In this document: one piece after another, positions 17,149-26,002 of the stretch
How positions within the stretch are numbered: position 1 is the first letter of the stretch
Layout of the letters: each line of letters begins with the position of its first letter
Origin: Sphingomonadaceae bacterium
GTDB lineage: Bacteria; Pseudomonadota; Alphaproteobacteria; Sphingomonadales; Sphingomonadaceae
NCBI GenBank assembly: GCA_024236195.1
Contig: JACKKZ010000004.1
Location: forward strand, 372,001 to 436,000
DNA length: 64,000 bases
Reading direction: 5' to 3'
Position numbers and translations under genes: made by a program
Notes under the pieces: model-generated
Database searches by the model: none
What the model saw: the letters and a program-made list of their open reading frames with translations, nothing else
What the model was told of the DNA's origin: nothing

Positions 17149-18087
17149 ATGCAGAATGTGCGGCACCAGCTTGTTTCAGGAGTAGCAGCGGCGTTGGTGA
17201 TTGCAGGGGCCGGGGCGGCACTTGCGCAGGGGCAGCTTTCACTACCGGTAGTTGATGGCGAGCCTATGGATATCGGCGAATGCCGTGCCCCGACCAGCCA
17301 TGCCGGGACGGATCGCATCCTCACCTGCGGTTGCCCTGCGCGCGCATCGGACCCGAATTCTTCCGGTTCCGTCTGGGGCACTGACGTTTACACGGCAGAT
17401 TCCTACATCTGCACCACGGCCCGCCACGCCGGGGTGATCGGCGATGCAGGCGGGCAAGTGACGCTGCAGATGCTGCCCGGACAGTCCAGCTATTCCGGGA
17501 CAAAGCGCAACGGCGTGACGACCAAGAGCTATGGCCGCTACCGGGCCAGCTATCGCTATGTCACCACGACTGCTTCTGTTGGTGGTAACGCCAGTTACAG
17601 CGCCGTGGTTGACCTGCCTGATTTCGACATGGGCACGGTCGGCAAGAAGCAGAAAAAGTCCAAGGTGCTGGGCGGGCTGCTCAGCGCTGTGGGTCGGAAT
17701 GCCGGTGATCGCACTGTGCGTGACGTAGCCAATGTCGGATCTGACCTTGCCGGGTCTTCCTCCATGATGGCAGGTGGTGCAGAGGATATCGGCGAATGCA
17801 AGGGCTTGCCGGGTGCCTATTGGGACAAGCCGGGCGCCGTCCTGACCTGCACCTGCCCCGCCAATCCCAGCGAGAAATCGCCGATCTGGGGCACTGGGAC
17901 CTACACGGGGGACAGCTATATCTGCAAAGCTGCGATTCATGCCGGCGCGATCACGCGAGCAGGCGGTAGGGTCGCAATCCAATCCATGGGCGACCAGCCA
18001 AGCTATGCGGCGAGTACGCATAATGGCCTGACCAGCATGAAATATGGCCCGACCCGGCGGATCGGCTCCTATCGGTTTGTGCGGTGA
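17149..18087 (+). CDS. Exported protein with two LCCL domains
   Basis: 312 residues from ATG 17149, preceded by GGAGG at 17136-17140; the longer frame upstream lacks this. The signal peptide ends near AALAQG. Two LCCL-type modules follow, each led by DIGEC and a CxCP segment: VWGTDVYTADSYIC...HAGVI...GGQV and IWGTGTYTGDSYIC...HAGAI...GGRV. They are clear internal duplicates separated by a Lys-rich linker (KKQKKSK). LCCL is best known from animal extracellular proteins, where it is linked to lipid or glycan binding. The bacterial role is unknown. The next lipoprotein gene follows within a dozen bases. Confidence 0.85.
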   Translation: MQNVRHQLVSGVAAALVIAGAGAALAQGQLSLPVVDGEPMDIGECRAPTSHAGTDRILTCGCPARASDPNSSGSVWGTDVYTADSYICTTARHAGVIGDAGGQVTLQMLPGQSSYSGTKRNGVTTKSYGRYRASYRYVTTTASVGGNASYSAVVDLPDFDMGTVGKKQKKSKVLGGLLSAVGRNAGDRTVRDVANVGSDLAGSSSMMAGGAEDIGECKGLPGAYWDKPGAVLTCTCPANPSEKSPIWGTGTYTGDSYICKAAIHAGAITRAGGRVAIQSMGDQPSYAASTHNGLTSMKYGPTRRIGSYRFVR

Positions 18088-18098
18088 GGGGGATGGCG

Positions 18099-18587
18099 AT
18101 GAAGGCATCACTCGCATTCCCGCTGGTGGCAGCACTGGCGCTTGCCGCGTGCGGCAGCAGCAATGACGACACCGACATTATCGCCTCCGACAGCGGCGAA
18201 ACCGCCGTTGCTGTTGGCATGTCTGATGAAGAGGATGAAGGCCTTGGCATGGTCAACATGCCGCGGCCCGTCTGGCTTCCGATTGATTTTCCCCTACCCG
18301 CAGACGCGCATATCTTCATCACGGTGGCCAAGGAACAGCAAACACCACCAATCTTCATGTTGCAGGCCCGGACCCGTGCTGACGGGGAAAAAGTGGCGGA
18401 TGATTTTGTCGCTTGGGCAAAATCGCGTGGCATGAAGGCCAATCGGCTGGATGCCTCCTCGGACAAGATCCACCTCGCGAGCCTGGAAACAGGCAACGGG
18501 CTGGAGAATGCGAACCTGCAGGTCCATGAACAAGATGATGGTATCCGCGTCGTGATACTGGCCGCCAGCGGTGAACCCTGGAAGTGA
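18099..18587 (+). CDS. Small predicted lipoprotein, unknown function
   Basis: 162 residues from ATG 18099, with GAGGGGG just upstream. Alternatives are ATG 18093 or GTG 18084, the latter overlapping the LCCL stop as GTGA. The signal peptide ends in a lipobox (LALAACGSS). The mature protein has an acidic N-terminus, then a compact domain (WLPIDFPLPADAHIF ... RTRADGEKVADDFVAWAKSRGM). It is probably co-expressed with the LCCL protein. It is not recognised as a named family. Confidence 0.8.
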   Translation: MKASLAFPLVAALALAACGSSNDDTDIIASDSGETAVAVGMSDEEDEGLGMVNMPRPVWLPIDFPLPADAHIFITVAKEQQTPPIFMLQARTRADGEKVADDFVAWAKSRGMKANRLDASSDKIHLASLETGNGLENANLQVHEQDDGIRVVILAASGEPWK

Positions 18588-18602
18588 AGGCCTGACGGTG
18601 CC

Positions 18603-21077
18603 TCAGCCAAGCGATCTGGCAGCGTCCCGGCACGGATCGACATAGCGGGTCGGGACATTGCCCCGCTGAGCATCAAAGGCCTTCATTGCTGGCCGGATAT
18701 AGCGAGCCGCTTCGGCTGTCTTTCCTTGCCCCAACAAAGCCATGCCCAATCGGCAGCGGGCGGTTTCGGTGGCGAAATGGCCAGCGGGCAATGTCTTCGA
18801 GAGATGGTCCAGCGCCGAGCGCGCTGACGATGCGGCGTCGGTCCAGCGATGCTGCGCCAGCAACATTTCCGAACGGGTCAGGGCCGGGAATGCACGGCGA
18901 GGGTTGTCCTCTGGCAGGTGCTTGGAAAAAGCCGCCTCGGCAATAGCCAGCGGGTGTTCGGCGCGGGAGTAGTCACCTTTCTGCACCAGCGTTGCGCCAT
19001 AATTCTGGGCAATTTCGCCGCGTGGCAGCTCGTCCTTCTGCGCCTCCAGCAAGATCGCATATTCGCGAATTGCTGCGTCAAGTTGTCCTGCCGCAACCAG
19101 TGCGATGGCAAGGTTGTTGCGATGCGCCAAGGTGGAGGAATGGGTGGTGCCAAAGGCCGCTTCGCTGATTGCCAGCGCTTCGCGGTGGCGGGCGATTGCG
19201 GCAGCGGAATTACCCGCTTGCTCTTCGATCCGGCCAGCATCGGACAGCGGCAAGGCAAGCCGTGGATGCCGCGAACCAAAGAAGCGTCTTGCTACTTCGA
19301 GGGCCAAACCTATTTCCCTGCGCGCACCGGCGATGTCGCCTTGCCCCCCCAGTGCGCGGGCAAGGCCGGAGCGGATCTCGATTTCGTCCTTGCCGCCACC
19401 CAACGCCATCGTCACAGCGAGGGCGCGTTCGAACAAGGCCTGCTGCGCCTGCCAATTGCCTTCCTTGGCCCAGGCGAGCGAAACCAGCAGGTCAGCCGCC
19501 AGCGGGTCTGCAGGGTCTTTTCCCCCAAGCGTTGCCATGGCGTTGCTAGCCAGTTCCTCCGCTTTGTCGGCATTGCCTGCCTTGGCGTTGAGATCAGCGA
19601 GGAAAGCCAGCAATGCCCCTTCGCGCAAGCTTCCTTGCAAGCCGGCGGCGCGCAACAGGCCCAGCGCTTCCTCGCCCAGTGCCAGTGCCTTGACCGGATT
19701 GCCTGCCCTGAGCTCGGCCCGGGCAGTCCAGTCCATCAATTCGGCCAGCATGGCGGGATCGTCTGCAAGGGACTTACGCGCAGCGGAAAGGGCATCTTCC
19801 AGCATCGCAGCCGCAGCGGCAGGTTCCAGCCCCAGACTGTCGGCTTCCAGCAAATCTGCCCTGCGGAACAGTTCGAGCAGGATATCCTTGCCACGCTGTT
19901 CCCGGTCCGCCGCCAGCAACGCGGCGTTGCGTTCCCGCGCAATGGCGCTGAAGGACAGGGTCGCCGTAGTCGCCCAGCCCGCGGAACCGACCAGCGCGAG
20001 GGCTGCGAGCGATGCCGCGAGCCGGTTGTGGCGCACGAGCCGACTGAAGGCCTGCCAGCGTGTGTCCGGCTGAGCCGCGACCGGCGCATCGGCAATCACG
20101 GCGCGCAGTTCCGCTGTCAGCTCCGCCATTGAGCCATAGCGTTGCTGCGGATCGGCTTGCATGGCCTTGGCTACGATGGCTTTAATCGGATCGCGCTCAT
20201 CCTTAGGCGGGACAAGCTGCTGCAGGATCGCCCCCAACTGGAAGATGTCGCTGGCAGCTGTCAGCGTGCCACCTCCGCGTTGCTCCGGGCTGGCATAGGC
20301 CGGCGTAAAGCCCTCTGCATTTGAAGCGAAGCCATATTCGTCGAGCGCCTGCGCGATCCCGAAATCGAGCAGGCGGAGCCTGCCCGAAGCATTGACCAGC
20401 ACATGTTCCGCCTTGAGGTCGCCATGCACTACCAGGCTGGCATGGGCCGCGCTCATGATCTCCGCAGCCTCGGCCAGCAAGCCGAGGCGTCCCACCCGGT
20501 CAAGCGCATGTTGCTGGCAATAGCGATCAATTGGCAGGCCTTCTGCCAGCTCCATCACCAGCCAGGGTGAACCGGTGGGCGTTTCACCGCCGTCGATTAT
20601 CCGGATGATGCCCGGCTGGTCGAGATTGGCGAGAAGGCGGCGTTCGCGCAGGAACAATTCCCGCGCCACGGGGCCGATGATTCCGCTGCGCAGGATCTTC
20701 AGGGCGGCGCGCTGTTCATAGCGGCCATCCGCCCGGCATACTTCGTACACCTCTGCCAGCCCGCCGCTGCCAAGATGGGCCACGACCTGCCACGGGCCAT
20801 AGCTCCGGCCTATGCGCGGGTCGGCGGAAAGGCCGGTATCCTCGTCCACCAGCAGCGCGCCAAGCGTTGCGCTGCGCTGTCCTTCCAACCGGTCAAACAG
20901 CCGGACACTGTCCCGCTCCAGCCGGAGCAGTTGTGTGAGCTTTCCCCGCAATTCAGGCCTTGAGTGAAACTGGTTGCGGACCCACGTCTCGCGCTCGTCC
21001 ACGGGCATGTCCAGCGCAGCATCGAAGGCTGCGTCCAGCTCGGCTCGTTGGAAATGGGGCTCAGGCGGAGTGGTCAT
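18603..21077 (-). CDS. Transmembrane Ser/Thr protein kinase with TPR domain
   Basis: 824 residues. An N-terminal helical region (1-80) precedes a Hanks-type kinase domain (about 93-320): Gly loop HLGSGGLAEVYEV, Lys at 127 (AALKILR), DFG at 238-240, and SPEQR. The catalytic loop reads H218-G-D220-L-K-A-E-H225, so the Arg of HRD is Gly and the usual metal-binding Asn is His. A single membrane helix (about 352-375) leads to a large periplasmic region of TPR-like repeats (about 400-800). Kinases of this layout are typically encoded beside ECF sigma factors and act on them, as reported for Xanthomonas (from memory). It follows the ECF gene by 78 bases. Confidence 0.9.
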   Translation of the reverse strand: MTTPPEPHFQRAELDAAFDAALDMPVDERETWVRNQFHSRPELRGKLTQLLRLERDSVRLFDRLEGQRSATLGALLVDEDTGLSADPRIGRSYGPWQVVAHLGSGGLAEVYEVCRADGRYEQRAALKILRSGIIGPVARELFLRERRLLANLDQPGIIRIIDGGETPTGSPWLVMELAEGLPIDRYCQQHALDRVGRLGLLAEAAEIMSAAHASLVVHGDLKAEHVLVNASGRLRLLDFGIAQALDEYGFASNAEGFTPAYASPEQRGGGTLTAASDIFQLGAILQQLVPPKDERDPIKAIVAKAMQADPQQRYGSMAELTAELRAVIADAPVAAQPDTRWQAFSRLVRHNRLAASLAALALVGSAGWATTATLSFSAIARERNAALLAADREQRGKDILLELFRRADLLEADSLGLEPAAAAAMLEDALSAARKSLADDPAMLAELMDWTARAELRAGNPVKALALGEEALGLLRAAGLQGSLREGALLAFLADLNAKAGNADKAEELASNAMATLGGKDPADPLAADLLVSLAWAKEGNWQAQQALFERALAVTMALGGGKDEIEIRSGLARALGGQGDIAGARREIGLALEVARRFFGSRHPRLALPLSDAGRIEEQAGNSAAAIARHREALAISEAAFGTTHSSTLAHRNNLAIALVAAGQLDAAIREYAILLEAQKDELPRGEIAQNYGATLVQKGDYSRAEHPLAIAEAAFSKHLPEDNPRRAFPALTRSEMLLAQHRWTDAASSARSALDHLSKTLPAGHFATETARCRLGMALLGQGKTAEAARYIRPAMKAFDAQRGNVPTRYVDPCRDAARSLG

Positions 21078-21155
21078 GGGCCCCTCCTGCGGGGCAATTG
21101 CTGATCGTTATACAGCCATAACGCATTTCGGCATGTCGCTCCGCCATCGGCCAGC

Positions 21156-21704
21156 CTATAGTGCCATTTGCTCGGTCAGATAAGCCCTCGCACGTGCCCA
21201 CTGCCGCTCAACCGTGCGGACCGACCTTCCAAGGGCAGAGGCTGTCTCTTCCACAGTCAGTCCCGCGAAAAAGCGGCATTCGACGAGGCTTTCCAGTTCT
21301 GGTGCATCCTTCACCAATGCCTGGAGTGCATCGTCCAGCGCGAGGAAACTACGGTCCTCTTCTGCGATCTGGTCGCGCCCCTCGTCCAGTTCGACATGCG
21401 CAGCCCCGGCACCCCGCTTGTTTGCCAGTTTGCGCCGCGCATGGTCGATCAGGATTTGCCGCATCGCCCGCGCAGCGGTGGCAAGGTAGTGGTCGCGATC
21501 TGCATAGCGCGCCTGGTCGGCCTGCGAGAGTTTGAGCCACGCCTCGTGCACGACCAGCGTAGTGTTGAGCGACGGCGTACCGACTTGCCGGCCTAGCTGG
21601 CGCGACGCGATGCGGCGCAGTGTGTCATAGGTTTCAGCAAACAGTTCGCCATCAAGATCCAGCGCCCTTTGACTGGCCCCTTCCTGCGAAACGCGCGACT
21701 CCAT
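21156..21704 (-). CDS. ECF sigma factor of the kinase-associated type (TIGR02999-like)
   Basis: 182 residues from ATG 21704 (MESRVSQEG); the frame upstream reads into the divergent promoter. Region 2 contains LFAETYDTLRRIASRQLG and the long VVHEAWLKL...DHYLATAARAMRQILIDHARRKLANKRG signature of the Sig-70_X6/TIGR02999 group. Region 4 has LTVEETASALGRSVRTVERQWARARAYL. No anti-sigma factor is adjacent; instead a Ser/Thr kinase follows, suggesting activation by phosphorylation (inference from the group). Confidence 0.92.
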   Translation of the reverse strand: MESRVSQEGASQRALDLDGELFAETYDTLRRIASRQLGRQVGTPSLNTTLVVHEAWLKLSQADQARYADRDHYLATAARAMRQILIDHARRKLANKRGAGAAHVELDEGRDQIAEEDRSFLALDDALQALVKDAPELESLVECRFFAGLTVEETASALGRSVRTVERQWARARAYLTEQMAL

Positions 21705-21876
21705 TCCCAATTCCCCGCAATAGGGCCAAAGGCTTATTGAAATTGCGCCGCTGCGCAACTGCCGAATTCTTGATTTCCGGTGATCCTTCCATCGAACCAA
21801 ATTCTGTTTGGCGGATTGGGTCCGACTTCTGCGTTTCCCAGGCAGGAAAAGCAGCAGCGGAGGCTCGAACGTTCAG

Positions 21877-24081
21877 ATGGCAAGTCGCGAATACCGGTTG
21901 GGTGCCAGAACCGGATGGCAGGGCAATTCGTTAGCCCTTGTGCTAGCTTCCGCGTGCGTTGCTGTCCCCGCACATGGCCAGTCGATCCCGGAAGAGGAAA
22001 TCACTGATCTGGATTCGCTCGGCGGCGACCGGTCCGGTGCCTTTGGCACCAACAGCAACGGCTCCATCGTTTTTGGCTATGCCGAACAAGCAGATGGCAC
22101 GATCAGGCTCGTCCTGTGGCGGGATGGCGTTGTGCAGGACATTACGCCCGATGGCGCCAGCTTCTCCCCCGCTGTGTTCGACCGCAACGGGGTGCGCCGT
22201 TTCTACATGAGCCGCGATGGCAGCACGGTGACGGGGACCTTTGTCCCGGCAGGGCAATCGCAGATCTCGGCCGTAATCATTCGCAACGGCGTTGCAGAAG
22301 CAATGACCGGGTCTGATTATATTTTGCCCACGGCCATCAGCGGCAACGGACTCGTTATCGGCGGCACTGCATCACCATCGTTCGGTGTGACCCAGCCATT
22401 CTCATATGACCAGAATGGCCTGCATTGGTTGCCAACACTTAACCGGGGCACCGGCTCCAGTGCGGCGATCAACGCCATCAATGCAGATGGCAGCGTATTG
22501 GTGGGGAGCGACGCGACCGGGCCGGCACGCGCGGTTCGCTGGGTGAACGGTAATATCGAGGATCTGGGCGTCTTGCAGAACGGGATTACCTCCTTTGCCA
22601 GCGATGTCAGCGATGACGGCAATGTCGTGGTGGGCACCTCGCAAGTCGAATTCTCGCCCGGAGCCTACCAGCCGCGCGCATTCATCTGGCAAGACGGGGT
22701 GATGACCCCGCTGGGCGTGCTCAACAATACTGGCGTTGCCGGGAACGACCAGTCAGTTGCCAGCGCCGTGAGTGGCGACGGGACTACAGTGATTGGCCAT
22801 GGACGCACCGCGAACGAGGCCGGGCAGGTCATACCGCAAGGTTTTGTCTGGCGTGATGGCGTGATCCAGAACATTGGCTGGATCCCGACCAGTTCGGCTC
22901 AGGGTTCCTTCGCTACCCTCTCTGCGATCAGTTTTGACGGGCGCGCCATTGCCGGGCAGGCGCGCAGCATCGACCATCCGGGCGGAGAAGCATTCCGCTG
23001 GTTTGATGGCGAGATAACGTTGCTGGGAACGCTGGGCGGCGACACCAGCTACTCGACCGACATCAGCGATGATGGCTCGACCGTGGTCGGCGTGTCCACC
23101 AATGCCGCCGGGGCATGGCGGGCCTTTATCTGGCGCACGGTGATGCAGGATTTCACCAATATTCTCGGCTCCTTCGGCGGATTGGCCGAAGAGACAGAAC
23201 TTGCCGTTTCGCTGCCTCGCCAGCGGCTGGCGAGGCTGGAAAAGGCGGGTTGCAGCACTGGCACCAAGAGCTTTTGCTTCGGCCTTGGCGGGTATGGCTG
23301 GAGGGGAAGCGCACCGGTTGGCGTACCGAAACCTGATGAGGCCGGGATAGTCCTTTCGGCCGGGGTGAGGCCGCACCGCTATGTTTCGCTTGGTGCCAGC
23401 TATGATTGGGCCGATGCCAGCACAGGGTTGGCCCGTATTCGTGCCGATCACAGCAAGGCATGGTCACTGGCTGTCCGGATTGCCGATCATGACCGGCTTG
23501 ATGGGCCAGTGCTGGAAGCGTCGTATAGCCGCAGTAGCGATCAACTGGTCCTGGAACGAACGGCCGGTATTCCGGATGTCGAACAGGCGCTTGGCAGTGC
23601 CAAGCTGCGGGGCGAGGACTACGGCGCGAGGGTTTCGTGGGCGCTCCCGCTTTCGCCGCGCTTGCGCTTTACGCCATCTGCGAGCCTGGCGCGGGTGGAA
23701 CTTGCGCGCGCAGCCTTTACAGAAGACGCTGTGGATTTCCCTGCAGGGTTTGACCGGCTGGCATGGAAGGCTACCCGGCTCAGCGCGGGCGCCACACTGG
23801 CTGGTTCGCTATCCGCGATAAATTACCAACTGGGAGCGGGCCTCAGCCACGAGCTCAAATCCGGCGGGCTGTCTGTATCAGGCAGGTCGGACATACCGGG
23901 AGCGGAACAATTCCTGCTGGAAAGCTCCCTTGTCCGTCATCGCACACGCGGTGAGATCGAAGCCGCAGCATCAATTCCGCTCGGACCTGTTTCTCTCGTT
24001 CTCACTACGGAAGCCGACACTCCCGAATATGGCAAACGCTGGGTTCTTGGCGGCTCCCTGACGCTAAAAGGAGCATTTTGA
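21877..24081 (+). CDS. HAF-repeat autotransporter
   Basis: About 734 residues from ATG 21877; the signal peptide ends near PAHGQS. The passenger is built of HAF-type repeats, each with a pattern like AVRWVNGNIEDLGVL then SDDGNVVVG, at least seven units, probably a beta-propeller-like surface domain. The last 280 residues (from KSFCFGLGGYGW) form an autotransporter beta-barrel ending in LTLKGAF with the expected terminal Phe. It is divergent from the ECF/kinase pair across 172 bases, so it is a candidate target of that sigma factor. Alternative starts exist upstream at TTG 21808. Confidence 0.85.
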   Translation: MASREYRLGARTGWQGNSLALVLASACVAVPAHGQSIPEEEITDLDSLGGDRSGAFGTNSNGSIVFGYAEQADGTIRLVLWRDGVVQDITPDGASFSPAVFDRNGVRRFYMSRDGSTVTGTFVPAGQSQISAVIIRNGVAEAMTGSDYILPTAISGNGLVIGGTASPSFGVTQPFSYDQNGLHWLPTLNRGTGSSAAINAINADGSVLVGSDATGPARAVRWVNGNIEDLGVLQNGITSFASDVSDDGNVVVGTSQVEFSPGAYQPRAFIWQDGVMTPLGVLNNTGVAGNDQSVASAVSGDGTTVIGHGRTANEAGQVIPQGFVWRDGVIQNIGWIPTSSAQGSFATLSAISFDGRAIAGQARSIDHPGGEAFRWFDGEITLLGTLGGDTSYSTDISDDGSTVVGVSTNAAGAWRAFIWRTVMQDFTNILGSFGGLAEETELAVSLPRQRLARLEKAGCSTGTKSFCFGLGGYGWRGSAPVGVPKPDEAGIVLSAGVRPHRYVSLGASYDWADASTGLARIRADHSKAWSLAVRIADHDRLDGPVLEASYSRSSDQLVLERTAGIPDVEQALGSAKLRGEDYGARVSWALPLSPRLRFTPSASLARVELARAAFTEDAVDFPAGFDRLAWKATRLSAGATLAGSLSAINYQLGAGLSHELKSGGLSVSGRSDIPGAEQFLLESSLVRHRTRGEIEAAASIPLGPVSLVLTTEADTPEYGKRWVLGGSLTLKGAF

Positions 24082-24192
24082 TTTATGGCGAGTGGCTAAG
24101 CTAGCGGAGTCCTGACGAAGCAAGTGCATGATCCGCTTCGCTGCCTGAGGCGCCTTTGTGGCCTATCACTTCGTTGCTTTAGGCCGGTCGCC

Positions 24193-24220
24193 CTCGCCCT
24201 GGTGCGACCCGAAGGGCGAG
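24193..24220. terminator. Hairpin between convergent genes, no clear U tract
   Basis: CTCGCCC at 24193-24199 pairs with GGGCGAG at 24214-24220 around a 14-base loop, between the stops of the HAF gene and the DUF2892 gene. It could act as a bidirectional terminator, but neither side has a T run. Nothing else was seen in this 155-base gap. Confidence 0.35.
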
Positions 24221-24236
24221 AGCCTCAACCAGTGTA

Positions 24237-24425
24237 TCAGTTGGTCTTGCAGGTATTGATCCCCAGCAATTTGTAAGCCGGGCAGAAGCCGAACAGGCCC
24301 GTCAGCAAAGGCACGACGCCAATCCAGCCCCAAGTGGTCTGCGGACCGACAAAGACCAGTGCGATCAGCACGATCCCGACAATCACTCGCAGCAGGCGGT
24401 CAATCTTTCCTTCATTGCACGGCAT
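24237..24425 (-). CDS. DUF2892 (YgaP-like) small membrane protein
   Basis: 62 residues with two hydrophobic helices (VIVGIVLIALVFVG and WGWIGVVPLLTGLFGFCP), the standard DUF2892 layout with the closing PAYKLLGINTC. In other bacteria this domain is fused to rhodanese in YgaP or encoded near sulfur-transfer genes. Cysteines at the very N-terminus (MPC), in GFCP and in NTC are notable. AAAGGAG lies just upstream. It follows the Crp/Fnr gene by 67 bases on the same strand. Confidence 0.9.
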   Translation of the reverse strand: MPCNEGKIDRLLRVIVGIVLIALVFVGPQTTWGWIGVVPLLTGLFGFCPAYKLLGINTCKTN

Positions 24426-24492
24426 GGGTTTGCTCCTTTTACTGTAACGGAAGTGAAGATAGCCGAGTCGCCCTGCCCTGTCTGTGACTTGG

Positions 24493-25095
24493 TCACATTG
24501 TGCCGATTGCCTCGCCGCCGCTTATCGCTGCCAGCGCTTCGCGATCGAGGATGCGAACGGAACCGCGCCCTGCCTCCACCAAGCCGGCGCGGGCAAAGCT
24601 GCCGAGCGTGCGACTGATGGCGGCACGGCCAGAGCCGATCTCTGCCGCCAGTGCTTCATGAGTGGCGCTGAAGCTGTCGCTGGCTCCGGCCAGCCGCAGC
24701 AGCAGGCGCGCCAGCCGGTGCTGCAACCCGCTCAGCGCAACATCTTCGATCAGCCGCTCCATGTCGGAAAAGCGGGTCGAGACAGCGTGGAACAATTGCG
24801 CGCGAAAGGCGGGGTCATGTGCGACGCGTTGCTGGAATTCGCTCTCCGGCAGGATCTCGATATCCACATCGCTTTCAGCAATTCCCTCCGCCGAATAGGG
24901 GTGATGGGAAGTCAAACAGCCAAAAGTTTGCAGGCAGATTTCCCCCGGCTGCACTCGGTAGAGCACGATTTCACGGCCGTTTTCGGCAGTCAGCGTGACC
25001 TTGATGCAGCCGCCATGCACGATCACGAAACCCGCGCATTCATCGCCCGGATGGAAAAGGATGGTTCCCTGCGGGACGGTCTGCCTGTGTGTCAT
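24493..25095 (-). CDS. Crp/Fnr-family transcriptional regulator with four cysteines
   Basis: 200 residues: a cyclic-nucleotide-binding-like beta-roll (about 5-110), a dimer helix (QLFHAVSTRFSDMERLIE), and a winged helix-turn-helix with recognition segment EIGSGRAAISRTLGSFARAGLV. Cysteines at 20, 30, 54 and 60 all lie in the sensor domain. Their spacing does not match the Fnr N-terminal iron-sulfur pattern. With the DUF2892 gene downstream, a redox or sulfur-species signal is plausible (inference). It is divergent from the response regulator at 25263. Confidence 0.88.
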   Translation of the reverse strand: MTHRQTVPQGTILFHPGDECAGFVIVHGGCIKVTLTAENGREIVLYRVQPGEICLQTFGCLTSHHPYSAEGIAESDVDIEILPESEFQQRVAHDPAFRAQLFHAVSTRFSDMERLIEDVALSGLQHRLARLLLRLAGASDSFSATHEALAAEIGSGRAAISRTLGSFARAGLVEAGRGSVRILDREALAAISGGEAIGTM

Positions 25096-25262
25096 GCCCT
25101 GCCTGCTTGTGTTGTCTTTGCTGCCTTAGACGCAGCGTAAAGTATATTCACGCAGGGATTTCGATATAGGATGGTGCTACCAAAGTAGGAAAACAGCTCG
25201 AAAAGGTGGTTTTTGGCGAACCAACTGTTTATCCGGAGCGCTAATAAGGAGAAAACCGGGTC

Positions 25263-25958
25263 ATGCGCATTGCCATCGTTGATGATGAGCCATCCATTTC
25301 CGGGCCCATGGCCCAGGCGCTTTCAAGCGCAGGGATGGCGTGTGAAACCTTTCCCGATGGCGGCGCGGCTCGGCGCGCCTTGCAGCGGGAGACCTTTGAC
25401 GTGATGCTGGTCGATTGGAACATGCCGGGCATGAGTGGCATCGAGCTGGTCAGCTGGGCGATGGAATCCATGGAAGCGCCGCCCGGCTTCATCATGCTGA
25501 CCGGGCGCAGCGATCCCGATGACATCGTGCATGCGCTGGAGACCGGGGCTAGCGATTATATCGTCAAGCCGGGCGAACCCGCGGTGGTAATCGCGCGGGT
25601 CAAGGCGGTGGCGCGGCGGGGCCAGCCGCCTGTTCCGGAACGGCAGGAAAGTTTCGGCCCCTTCCTGTTCGACAATCTTGACCGCACTGTTTCCGTCAGC
25701 GGCGAGGCAGTGAAGCTGACCGCGAAGGAATTCGAGCTGGCGCTGGCTTTCTTCAAGAACCTTAACCGGCCTTTGTCGCGACAATACCTACTCTCTGAAG
25801 TCTGGGGCAGCTCGGAAGGGGTGGAGACGCGGACGCTTGATATGCATGTCTCGCGTATCCGATCGAAGCTGGGTCTGCGGCCGGAGCAGGGTTTTGTTAT
25901 CCAGTCTGTTTTCGGCTTTGGTTACCGGCTTGAGACATTTGACACGGCAGAAGATTGA
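25263..25958 (+). CDS. OmpR-family response regulator
   Basis: 231 residues. The receiver has DDE at 7-9 and phospho-acceptor D51 (MLVDWNMPGMSG), with Thr in MLTGRS and Lys in YIVKPGE. A winged-helix DNA-binding domain follows (about 130-228; LTAKEFELALAFFKNLNRPLSR ... VETRTLDMHVSRIRSKLGL). AAGGAG lies about twelve bases before the ATG. The likely partner is the CHASE2 kinase encoded convergently at 26518-28716, since no other kinase is adjacent. A lipoprotein gene lies directly downstream. Confidence 0.93.
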   Translation: MRIAIVDDEPSISGPMAQALSSAGMACETFPDGGAARRALQRETFDVMLVDWNMPGMSGIELVSWAMESMEAPPGFIMLTGRSDPDDIVHALETGASDYIVKPGEPAVVIARVKAVARRGQPPVPERQESFGPFLFDNLDRTVSVSGEAVKLTAKEFELALAFFKNLNRPLSRQYLLSEVWGSSEGVETRTLDMHVSRIRSKLGLRPEQGFVIQSVFGFGYRLETFDTAED

Positions 25959-26002
25959 TCCGGCGTATCTTGGTCCGGTTTTCCCGAAGGGCACCTTTCA
26001 TC

